Assembly: GCA_017990305.1 (NCBI GenBank)
Contig: JAGNOB010000015.1
Coordinates: 1 to 12,393, forward strand
Direction of reading: 5' to 3'
Length of the DNA stretch: 12,393 nt
Origin: Leucobacter sp.
GTDB taxonomy: Bacteria > Actinomycetota > Actinomycetes > Actinomycetales > Microbacteriaceae
Under the pieces are notes generated by a model. The model searched no databases, was not told the origin of the DNA, and saw only the letters and a list, made by a program, of their open reading frames with translations. This document shows positions 6,021 through 12,393 of the stretch, piece by piece (the first letter of the stretch is position 1; every line of letters begins with the position of its first letter). The translations under genes were made by a program, and so were the position numbers.

Positions 6021-8007
6021 TCGATATCATCCCTTCCTGCAGAGCCGTCGGACCAAGCGGCACATATTCAGTCACCTTATTCAGCTCACCAGCAATCACA
6101 CGTGCAACGTTCTGCAAGGATTCCGTTTGTTCGCTGAAGTATCCGCCGCCGCCCGGGAGCAGCGAGGCATGATCAACCACAGGCTCGCCTGCGTCGCCGC
6201 CGCTGTCGACCCCGAACGGCTGCCCGCCGAACTCCGGCAACATCGGGTTCACCCGATGCTCCAAACTGAAATCGCGGCCAGCCCAGGCCCACTGATCCCC
6301 GCTTTCCGGGTCAATAGCCATCCGGTCCCGGGAATGGCCGGAATACACGTGCTCCGCGTGCAGGTCACTCGCGTGATCGACACTATTGGGAAGCCCCGCC
6401 GCCCCCAACGTAATAAAGTTCTTCACTTGTACCCCCGCCTGCGTCAAAGCGACCGCAGCGGTCGTCGCTCCATACGAATGCGCGACCACGTCTAGCTGCG
6501 GCATCGAGCCAGCCCGAACGGCAGCCACCCCGCGAAGCGCGGCAGCCAGGTTGTTGCCGCCCGCGACTGCCCGCCGAGTCCCGAGGACCCCGAAATCAAG
6601 GTTCCCTTCCAAAGGAATCGGAGGCGTCTCATACCCGACCCACGCCACCACAGCGCTGTTCTCTGGGAGCAGCGAGTGGAGATTCTGTGCCGCCACTGTC
6701 CATCCTTTCATACCGGTCGTATCGGTACCCATCCCGGGAACCGCGTACGACACACACGCCGCAGTATCGAGATCACCAATCGAGACCGCTGCAAGTGGCG
6801 GCCGATCCTCAGTCAACGAGATCAAGAATCTAGGATCACCATGCTTAGGAGTTTTGAGCGCACTCTGAATGTTCTGCAGCGCATTCAGCTGAGTCTGCAG
6901 CACGCTCACGTCAGCGTCAGGGTTACTCTTGAGCCGTTCAAGCTCAGCCTTCACCTCACCAATCGCAGCCCCCAGGGCGAGCTCATTCGCATGATGCCGC
7001 GCACCGTACGGCAGCCCTTCCAAGTTTCCGAACAGCACGGGAAACCCCTCGAGCAGTCCCAGCTGCTGCGCTGAGAACTGCCCACCCGAATCCTCCATCG
7101 AATCCATCCGCAGCCACCAGGCGTGGATATCTCCCGGGTCCATCAACCGCAGCCGACGTGGCAACCCCGGTGCGGCGACAAAGAGCGCACCGATCTCACC
7201 AGCGGTCAACGTGGCCAGCGACTCGAGCAGGGCTGCGTCGCCCAGCGGGTTGACCTGAGTAGCCGAAAGGTCAAGCATCTTATTTGATAATGCTCCCCCG
7301 CCAGCCGCTTCAAACGCCGCTGCAACGCTGTCAATCCAGTCCACGTCCTTCTGGTTTTCAAATAACAGCTGTTGAAACCCAGACAAAAACGAAGCTGACT
7401 CGATCCGCACCCACGAGCACGAGCTCGTAAAGCTGCTCCATGCTCTCCGAACGAGAGTGAGCTGCCCTTCCATATCGGCATTGCTCGCCCGGCTCTGCGA
7501 AATATACGAGTTCAGCTTCACCGGGTCCGCAGACGACTTCCCAGGCATTGCCGCACCAGCTGTACGGTACCGCTGGTGTGCGGAAAACGTTGCTGAGATC
7601 GTCGGCGGTGCGACCGGAGTATCCGACGGCATCGGATCGAAGACAGAATCCACCCCAGCCGAGAAAACATCGCCAAATGCCTCGCTCTGCCGTCGCCGTT
7701 CACGCTCGGCATCGCGTTCTTTCCAGGCTGCCATCTGCCGCAACCGGGTGCGTTCTTCATCGGCTTTAACCTTCGCGGCCTTCACATCACCAGACAGGCC
7801 ATGCAACACGCTCGCGAGCTTGCCTCGGTTGCCTTTCTCAATCTCGACGGCCACCCGAAACAGATTCCCGTAGCCGCCCTCGAAGTCTTCTAACGCAAGC
7901 CTGGACACTTTGTGACGAAACATCCCCTGGTCTCGCAGCGCATCATCGGCCTGTTCAAGCACACGGGCGAGATGGTCTGCGGCAGCGTCGTCAAACGAAA
8001 GGGACAT
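6004..8007 (-). CDS. DUF1023-type alpha/beta hydrolase with WXG100-like helical N-terminal regions
   Basis: 667 residues. The C-terminal third matches the DUF1023 alpha/beta hydrolase pattern: YAVPGMGTDTTGMKGW (421-436), VVAWVGYETPP (453-463), nucleophile elbow AHSYGA with Ser511, probable acid Asp at about 559-566 (SRDRMAID) and His613 in VVDHASLLPGGGGYF. Substrate unknown; ester or lipid hydrolysis is likely from fold. Residues 1-110 are helical with DFEGGY at a hairpin-like turn and a very charged end; residues 160-235 form a second helical unit with RRAWSSF. Both resemble WXG100/LXG hairpins, but this is judged by eye. There is no signal peptide. ATG 8007 has AGGA 5 bases upstream, within a small inverted repeat. 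It heads the low-GC cassette; Leu240 uses TTA, rare in such genomes. Not a plain lipase: the long N-terminal part points to export or protein contacts. Confidence 0.85.
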   Translation of the reverse strand: MSLSFDDAAADHLARVLEQADDALRDQGMFRHKVSRLALEDFEGGYGNLFRVAVEIEKGNRGKLASVLHGLSGDVKAAKVKADEERTRLRQMAAWKERDAERERRRQSEAFGDVFSAGVDSVFDPMPSDTPVAPPTISATFSAHQRYRTAGAAMPGKSSADPVKLNSYISQSRASNADMEGQLTLVRRAWSSFTSSCSWVRIESASFLSGFQQLLFENQKDVDWIDSVAAAFEAAGGGALSNKMLDLSATQVNPLGDAALLESLATLTAGEIGALFVAAPGLPRRLRLMDPGDIHAWWLRMDSMEDSGGQFSAQQLGLLEGFPVLFGNLEGLPYGARHHANELALGAAIGEVKAELERLKSNPDADVSVLQTQLNALQNIQSALKTPKHGDPRFLISLTEDRPPLAAVSIGDLDTAACVSYAVPGMGTDTTGMKGWTVAAQNLHSLLPENSAVVAWVGYETPPIPLEGNLDFGVLGTRRAVAGGNNLAAALRGVAAVRAGSMPQLDVVAHSYGATTAAVALTQAGVQVKNFITLGAAGLPNSVDHASDLHAEHVYSGHSRDRMAIDPESGDQWAWAGRDFSLEHRVNPMLPEFGGQPFGVDSGGDAGEPVVDHASLLPGGGGYFSEQTESLQNVARVIAGELNKVTEYVPLGPTALQEGMISSATSF

Positions 8008-8267
8008 TCTTTTCCTACATAGACCTAGGAAGACGGCCCCCCGGACGTCTCACAGCCAACTTGAGGCTGCACTAGAGATTGAACACAGCGTAACGCCGAG
8101 TAGCACCTACGTTCCACCGATGGCACTCTTTGCATGTGCGCTGGCACCCACCGCCGATGTGCAAGTGAGACAACTACCGGCAGGCACCAGGCCTTCAAGG
8201 CATTTATCACACGCAGAGAGCGCCTGGGGTACCCCCGAGACTCAGGTTTCTGTTCGCCATTCTCGAG
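8008..8267. other. Intergenic region between acyl-CoA ligase and hydrolase cassette
   Basis: 260 bases with no gene I would support. It must hold the cassette promoter and the 3' end of the ligase message, but no clear -35/-10 pair or T-tailed hairpin is visible. Two perfect palindromic stretches occur, GGGGTACCCC at 8226-8235 and GCCTTCAAGGC at 8191-8201. GC changes from about 68% in the ligase to the low-50s in the cassette across this region, making it the probable right junction. No transposon end or tRNA is seen. Confidence 0.5.
8012..8031 (-). promoter_or_regulatory. Inverted repeat containing the hydrolase ribosome site
   Basis: On the minus strand TTCCTA (8031-8026) and TAGGAA (8017-8012) are perfect 6-base arms with an 8-base spacer. 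The 3' arm contains AGGA, the Shine-Dalgarno for ATG 8007, so it could be partly hidden in the RNA. AT-rich and short, so weak. Confidence 0.35.
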
Positions 8268-9989
8268 TTACCCTTCAGGAGTTACCGCGCCGCGGACAGC
8301 GGTACGGTCAGCGACGAGCGTGTCGCGCACCGTGCGCCGCAACACCTTGCCGATGAGCGACTTCGGCAGCTCCTCCCACACGAGGTAGCTGCTCGGACGC
8401 TTGAACTCGGCGAGCTGCTCGTGTGCGGCCGCGCGCGCAGCAGCCTCGTCGAACTCGGCTCCGTCCTCGAGCACGACGACAGCGGTCACCACTTCGGCAC
8501 CGCCGCCTCGGGCGATCCCGACGACGGCGGACTCGGCGACGCCAGGAACCGTATTCACGACCCGCTCGACCTCGCTCGGCGAGACGTTGAAGCCGCCCGT
8601 GATGATGAGCTCCTTCTTGCGGTCCACAACGGTCACGAAGCCGTCGTCGTCCTGCACGACGAGATCGCCCGTGCGCAGCCAGCCGCCCTCAAGCAGTGTC
8701 GCCGCGGTCTCCTCGGGGCGATTCCAGTACCCCTTGAACACCTGCGGGCCCGCGATGAGCAGCTCCCCGACCTCGCCGAGCGCGACCTGTCGGGTCGGCT
8801 CCTCTGGGTCGACAACGCGAATATCGGTCGACGGGAACGGGATGCCGATCGCGCCGATGCGCCTGGCGTCGCTGAACGGGTTCGCGAGCGCGACGGGGCT
8901 CGTCTCGGTGAGGCCGTAGCCCTCGTTGAGCATGCTGCCCGCAAGGGCTTCCCAGCGCTTCACGACCGCTGGAGTGAGCGTCATCGCACCAGAGATCGCG
9001 TAGACGACGCCCGTGAGGTCGAGCTTGCCGTCGCGGGCAACACGAGCGAGCCTGTCAAACATCGGCGGCACGGCGGGCACAAACGTCGGTGGGAAGCGCT
9101 TCGCGGCCTGCGAGACAAGCTCGGGGTCGAACGTTGGGAACAGCACGGCGCGCGATCCCGTCTCGATCGAGTAGATGATCGAGAGCAGCACTCCGAACGA
9201 GTGGAACATGGGCAGCAGCCCGTAGATGCTGCCTTCGCCGCGGGTGAAGTCGGGCATCCAGGCCGCACCCTGCCTGGCGTTCGCCCAGAGGTTGCCGTGC
9301 GTGATCATCGCGCCCTTCGGCGTGCCCGTCGTGCCCGAGGTGTACTGCAGGCAGGCGACATCGTCGCGGCCCGGTCGCGGATGGCTCCCGGCGAGCGGCT
9401 GCGCCTTCTCGAGCTCGGCGAAGTGGATCGCGCCCGTCGTCGCAGCCGTGAGCTTCTCGCGCGAGGCCCGCGCCTTCGCGATCGGGAGGCGCAGGGCCGC
9501 ACGGGTCGCGAACGGCATCGCGCGAGTCACGTCGACGGCGATGACGGTGCGGATCCCGAGCTCCTTGGGAAGCGACTGGACCGTGGGCACGACCTTGTCC
9601 CAGGCAACGACAACCTCGGCGCGGTGATCAGCGAACTGTGTCTCGAGCTCGCCGCGGGTGTACAGCGGGTTGTGCTCGACAACGATCGCACCGAGCCGCA
9701 GCACCGCGTAGAACGCGATCACGTGCTGCGGGGCGTTCGGCATGATGAGCGCGACACGATCCCCCGCTGCGACCCCGAGGTCGGCGAGGCCCTGCGCAAC
9801 GCGGGCGACGCGATCGCCGAGCTCACGGTACGTGACCGTGCGGCCAAAGAAACTGATCGCGTCGCGATCGGACCACTGCGCGACCCGCTCATCGAGGAGG
9901 TCAACGAGGGAGCCCGTGACCGGCTCGATATCGATCGGAGTGCCCTTGGCGTAGAAACGGTTCCACGCGCGGGTTTCGTTGAGGTGCAT
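8268..9989 (-). CDS. FadD-type AMP-forming acyl-CoA ligase (long-chain fatty acid CoA ligase)
   Basis: 573 residues, the usual length. It activates a carboxylic acid with ATP to an acyl-adenylate and transfers it to CoA. Motifs in order: P-loop YTSGTTGTPKG (216-226), MFHSFG (261-266), GYGLTETSP (357-365), GWLRTGD with Asp442 (436-442), VVDRKKELIITGGFNVSPSEVE (hinge and A8 region, Arg457), and the catalytic Lys548 in LPKSLIGKVLRR. MPNAPQHVIAFYAVLRLGAIVVEHNPLYT (83-111) is typical of fatty-acyl ligases, so medium- or long-chain acids are the likely substrates. ATG 9989 has no nearby Shine-Dalgarno; GGAGG is 20 bases upstream, and TACCCT immediately before (-13 to -8) would fit a -10 box for a leaderless message. 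It is divergent from poxB. No truncation or missing catalytic residue. Confidence 0.94.
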   Translation of the reverse strand: MHLNETRAWNRFYAKGTPIDIEPVTGSLVDLLDERVAQWSDRDAISFFGRTVTYRELGDRVARVAQGLADLGVAAGDRVALIMPNAPQHVIAFYAVLRLGAIVVEHNPLYTRGELETQFADHRAEVVVAWDKVVPTVQSLPKELGIRTVIAVDVTRAMPFATRAALRLPIAKARASREKLTAATTGAIHFAELEKAQPLAGSHPRPGRDDVACLQYTSGTTGTPKGAMITHGNLWANARQGAAWMPDFTRGEGSIYGLLPMFHSFGVLLSIIYSIETGSRAVLFPTFDPELVSQAAKRFPPTFVPAVPPMFDRLARVARDGKLDLTGVVYAISGAMTLTPAVVKRWEALAGSMLNEGYGLTETSPVALANPFSDARRIGAIGIPFPSTDIRVVDPEEPTRQVALGEVGELLIAGPQVFKGYWNRPEETAATLLEGGWLRTGDLVVQDDDGFVTVVDRKKELIITGGFNVSPSEVERVVNTVPGVAESAVVGIARGGGAEVVTAVVVLEDGAEFDEAAARAAAHEQLAEFKRPSSYLVWEELPKSLIGKVLRRTVRDTLVADRTAVRGAVTPEG

Positions 9990-10115
9990 GAATATAAGGG
10001 TACCGGCGGATTTCCTCCGTGACTGAACCGGGTCGACACGGTGAGAGCACCTCGCTAAACCACTGAAATGACGTTCCGTAGAGCTTCAGCACTTGATACT
10101 CAGAGTTCACTTAAT

Positions 10116-10140
10116 AGGAATGAGCAGCGTTCTCATTCCT
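10116..10140. promoter_or_regulatory. Perfect 9-base inverted repeat, candidate operator between ligase and poxB
   Basis: AGGAATGAG (10116-10124) and CTCATTCCT (10132-10140) are perfect complements with a 7-base spacer. The GAATGA/TCATTC half-sites resemble operators of TetR-family regulators, including those of fatty-acid genes, although the spacing differs from the Bacillus FadR box. It lies 58 bases before the poxB start and 126 before the ligase start. No regulator gene is nearby. Confidence 0.55.
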
Positions 10141-10166
10141 CTTGCAATGTGAGTCAAAAGTGCAAG
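10141..10166 (+). promoter_or_regulatory. Second inverted repeat directly upstream of poxB
   Basis: CTTGCA (10141-10146) and TGCAAG (10161-10166) are perfect 6-base arms with 14 bases between, abutting the previous repeat. TTGCAA at 10142 and TAGAAC at 10169-10174 resemble -35 and -10 elements, but their 21-base spacing is too long for a standard promoter. If TAGAAC is the -10, this repeat lies just over and upstream of it. Confidence 0.35.
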
Positions 10167-10198
10167 GCTAGAACTGTCACCCAGAGAAGGAGGCGCGC

Positions 10199-11932
10199 AT
10201 GCGCACCATCGCCGACGAAATTGTAGAGACACTCAAGGACGCGGGGGTAGACCACGTCTACGGTCTCCCAGGCGACAGCCTCAACGGCTTCACCGATGCG
10301 CTGCGCCGAGATGGACACGTCGCGTGGAAACACGTACGGCACGAGGAGGCCGCAGCGTTCGCCGCGGCTGCAGACGCAGCTCTCACCGGAGAGCTCGCCG
10401 TCTGCGTCGGCAGTTGCGGGCCGGGAAACTTACACCTCATCAACGGACTGTTTGACGCGAATCGAAGCCGCGTGCCCGTGCTCGCGATCGCCGCGCAGAT
10501 CCCCGAAGCCGAAATCGGCAGCAACTACTTCCAAGAGACCCACCCCCAGAACCTCTTCCGCGAGGCATCGGTCTACACCGAGCTTGTGAGCAGCGCTGAG
10601 CAGCTGCCACACGTGCTCGAGATCGCCATGCGTGCCGCAGTCGAAAGGCGCGGCGTCGCCGTCGTCGTCATTCCCGGAGAAGTGTTCTTGAAGTCTGCCA
10701 CGGGACGACGCCGTTCCGCTCCGATCACACGGACCAAGCCAGTCATTCGCCCCTCAGACGCCGAGCTACAACGCATGGCGGCACTGCTCGGCACGAACAA
10801 GCGGGTCACGATCCTCGGTGGTGCCGGCACTGAGGGCGCACACGCCGAAGTGCTCGAGCTTGCCGCCAAGCTTAAAGCCCCCATAGTGCACACCCTTCGC
10901 GGAAAAGAGTTCCTCGAACACGATAATCCGTACGACGTCGGTATGACCGGGCTGCTCGGCTTCGCATCGGGATACCGTGCGATGGAATCGAGTGAGGTCT
11001 TGCTCATGCTCGGCACCGACTTCCCCTACCGACAGTTCTATCCGTCGAAAGCTGAAATCATTCAGGTCGACATTCGTGGTGAGAACATCGGCAACCGGGC
11101 TCCGGTAGACCTTGGGGTTGTTGGGACAGTGAAGGACACGATCCAAGCGCTGCTCCCCCTGCTGACGGAGTGCACGGACAGCAAACACCTTGATGACTCG
11201 ACGCGTCACTACGCGAAGTCCCGTGCGGGCCTCGATGAGTTGGCGACGAACGACCGGAACCGGACCCCGATCCACCCCCAGTACGTCGGCAGGCTCATCA
11301 GCGAGCTCGCCTCGGAGGATGCTGTGTTCATCCCCGACGTTGGCTCCCCCACCGTATGGGCGGCCCGATACCTCACAATGAACGGAAAACGGCGCCTCAT
11401 CGGCTCGTTCAATCATGGATCGATGGCCAACGCCCTGCCGCAAGCGATCGGTGCGCAGGTCGCCTACCCTGACCGTCAGGTCGTCGCCCTTGCGGGCGAT
11501 GGTGGGCTGGCGATGCTTCTCGGCGAGCTCCTCACCGTGCGACAGCTCAATCTGCCGGTGAAGCTGGTCGTCTTCAACAACTCGTCGCTGAATTTCGTCG
11601 AGCTCGAAATGAAGGCCGCCGGGATCGTAAACTACGGCACCGGGCTCGACAATCCCAACTTCGCGGACGTCGCAAACGCGATGGGCATTCACGGGCAGCG
11701 CGTCGACGAACCAGACGACCTCGAGGCTGCTCTCGCCACTGCGTTCGCCCACGATGGCCCCGCACTCGTCGACGTCACGACCGCGCGGCAAGAACTCTCG
11801 ATCCCGCCGACGATCAGTGCCGCGCAGGTGAAGGGCTTCACGCTGTTTGCGCTCCGCACCATCCTGTCGGGCCGCGGCGAGGAACTCGTCGATCTCGCGG
11901 AGACCAACGTGTTCCGTCGCCTCTTCAGCTAA
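10199..11932 (+). CDS. poxB: Pyruvate:quinone oxidoreductase (pyruvate oxidase, acetate-forming)
   Basis: 577 residues, near the 572 of E. coli PoxB and similar along its whole length. A thiamine diphosphate- and FAD-dependent peripheral membrane enzyme that oxidises pyruvate to acetate and CO2, passing electrons to quinone. Visible are YGLPGDSLNGF (21-31), VRHEEAAAFAA with catalytic Glu50, GSCGPGNLHLINGLFD (71-86), SNYFQETHPQNLF (108-120), RGKEFLEHDNPYDVGMTG (234-251), IGSFNHGSMANALPQAIGAQ (401-420) and the ThDP-Mg motif AGDGG...FNN (432-461). The conserved C-terminal ILSGRGEELVDLAETN is present, followed by FRRLFS, a few residues longer than E. coli; this end binds membrane in the enzyme family. 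ATG 10199 has GGAGG 5 bases upstream. Divergent from the acyl-CoA ligase and probably monocistronic. Confidence 0.95.
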   Translation: MRTIADEIVETLKDAGVDHVYGLPGDSLNGFTDALRRDGHVAWKHVRHEEAAAFAAAADAALTGELAVCVGSCGPGNLHLINGLFDANRSRVPVLAIAAQIPEAEIGSNYFQETHPQNLFREASVYTELVSSAEQLPHVLEIAMRAAVERRGVAVVVIPGEVFLKSATGRRRSAPITRTKPVIRPSDAELQRMAALLGTNKRVTILGGAGTEGAHAEVLELAAKLKAPIVHTLRGKEFLEHDNPYDVGMTGLLGFASGYRAMESSEVLLMLGTDFPYRQFYPSKAEIIQVDIRGENIGNRAPVDLGVVGTVKDTIQALLPLLTECTDSKHLDDSTRHYAKSRAGLDELATNDRNRTPIHPQYVGRLISELASEDAVFIPDVGSPTVWAARYLTMNGKRRLIGSFNHGSMANALPQAIGAQVAYPDRQVVALAGDGGLAMLLGELLTVRQLNLPVKLVVFNNSSLNFVELEMKAAGIVNYGTGLDNPNFADVANAMGIHGQRVDEPDDLEAALATAFAHDGPALVDVTTARQELSIPPTISAAQVKGFTLFALRTILSGRGEELVDLAETNVFRRLFS

Positions 11933-11943
11933 CCGACCGCGAG

Positions 11944-11968
11944 CCTCAGTTCAATGCGCGAACTGAGG
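11944..11968. terminator. Hairpin at the convergent 3' ends of poxB and the PEP mutase-family gene
   Basis: CCTCAGTTC (11944-11952) and GAACTGAGG (11960-11968) form a perfect 9-base stem with a 7-base loop. It starts 12 bases after the poxB stop and covers the last codons of the convergent gene. No T-run follows on either strand, so it may act as an RNA 3'-end stabiliser or a weak bidirectional terminator. Confidence 0.5.
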
Positions 11969-12393
11969 AGGGAATCACTCCATCGGCGTACAGGTCCATC
12001 GCGAGATCCTGGAACGCGGTGAGCGCCGCGCGCTGGGTTGTCGGGCCGTAGGAGATGCGGGCGACGCCCAGCTCTTCATATTCACGCGCGGTCAGTGCAC
12101 CGGGGAGGCCGATCACGCTGATCTTGCGCTCGCCGATGCCAGCAACGAGCTTGCGCGTCGTGTCGGCGTCGAGCACGCCTGGCACAAACACGATGTCGGC
12201 GCCAGCGGCGAGGTAGGCGCGGCCACGCTCAATCGCGTCAGCGATGGATTCGTCGAGCGGCCTGTCACCCCCGCGCACGAGCGCGTCCGTGCGTGCGTTC
12301 AGCACGAAGGGAACGCCCTCGGCCTCGCCCGCGGCGACCATCGCCTCCACGTCGGCAACGAACTCGGCGAGCGGCTTCAGGCGATCCTCCACG
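11946..12393 (-). CDS. Isocitrate lyase/PEP mutase-family protein, N-terminus cut by window edge
   Basis: 148 C-terminal residues are visible; the family has about 250-280, so the catalytic N-terminal half lies beyond the right edge. The visible part shows the second half of the PEP mutase-type TIM barrel: VPFVLNARTDAL (27-38 of the visible part), with the strand-end Asn-Ala-Arg-Thr-Asp typical of the family, SIADAIERGRAYLAAGADIVFVPG (49-72), and ELGVARISYGP (107-117). Members cleave or rearrange C-C or P-C bonds of oxo acids (isocitrate lyase, 2-methylisocitrate lyase, PEP mutase, oxaloacetate hydrolase types). This short single-domain type is usually annotated only at superfamily level, and without the N-terminal active-site loop no substrate can be given. 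The GTG at 12392 is an internal Val, not a start. It converges with poxB with only 13 bases between the stops. Confidence 0.85.
   Translation of the reverse strand, partial: VEDRLKPLAEFVADVEAMVAAGEAEGVPFVLNARTDALVRGGDRPLDESIADAIERGRAYLAAGADIVFVPGVLDADTTRKLVAGIGERKISVIGLPGALTAREYEELGVARISYGPTTQRAALTAFQDLAMDLYADGVIPSSVRALN

Noticed and set aside
8025..8210. Small minus-strand frame upstream of the hydrolase, considered as a missing WXG100 partner
   Set aside because: Only 61 codons, no helical hairpin pattern and no ribosome site; it looks like random intergenic translation.
8226..8235. GGGGTACCCC palindrome as a ligase terminator or insertion site
   Set aside because: It has no loop, no T-run and no flanking duplication; a restriction-site-like palindrome alone is not evidence of function.
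8421..10022. 533-codon open frame on the plus strand opposite the acyl-CoA ligase
   Set aside because: Low-complexity Arg/Asp/Glu/His-rich translation with no motif. The minus-strand ligase has every family motif intact.
10142..10174. TTGCAA plus TAGAAC as a poxB promoter
   Set aside because: Spacing of 21 bases is outside the normal range; noted only within the inverted repeat entry.
10766..11791. 341-codon open frame on the minus strand opposite poxB
   Set aside because: No recognisable protein pattern. It lies entirely within the conserved poxB coding region.

Overview
The window is from a high-GC actinobacterium. Coding regions at both ends have roughly 60-68% GC in hand-counted lines, codon use favours G/C in third position, GTG starts occur, and Shine-Dalgarno sites are of the GGAGG type. 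A member of the Microbacteriaceae such as Leucobacter would fit, but that is an inference from protein style and not a proven assignment. No rRNA, tRNA, CRISPR array, transposase or integrase is visible.

Layout. (1) Positions 1-2124, minus strand: a tightly coupled operon of an MHS-type major facilitator transporter, a RidA/YjgF-family enamine/imine deaminase and an RraA/HMG-aldolase-like protein that runs off the left edge. (2) Positions 2338-3501, plus strand: a PucR/CdaR-type regulator transcribed divergently from that operon. The shared 213-base gap holds several short repeated half-sites that could be its operators. Together 1 and 2 look like a small regulated uptake and catabolism module for an organic acid or amine-derived substrate that I cannot name. 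(3) Positions 3562-3981, plus strand: a small zf-TFIIB zinc-ribbon protein with a Pro/Gln- and Gly/Tyr/Asp/Arg-rich tail. (4) Positions 4009-8007, minus strand: four genes of distinctly lower GC (about 50-53% in sampled lines). They encode a 667-residue DUF1023-type alpha/beta hydrolase with WXG100-like helical N-terminal regions, a lipoprotein, a polytopic membrane protein and a single-pass membrane protein. The two pairs of genes overlap within each pair, and the whole looks like a cell-envelope cassette, possibly acquired. (5) Positions 8268-9989, minus strand: a FadD-type acyl-CoA ligase. (6) Positions 10199-11932, plus strand: pyruvate:quinone oxidoreductase PoxB, divergent from the ligase, with two inverted repeats upstream. 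(7) Positions 11946-12393, minus strand: the C-terminal part of an isocitrate lyase/PEP mutase-family protein, convergent with poxB across a hairpin.

The most interesting part is the low-GC cassette. A hydrolase with WXG100-like N-terminal regions, translationally joined to a lipoprotein and followed by two orphan membrane proteins, resembles the logic of type VII secreted lipase/immunity pairs. No secretion genes are present in the window, and the family is also common as a housekeeping protein, so this is a hypothesis. A second point is the RraA-like protein, which lacks the Arg of the family's substrate-binding Arg-Asp pair.
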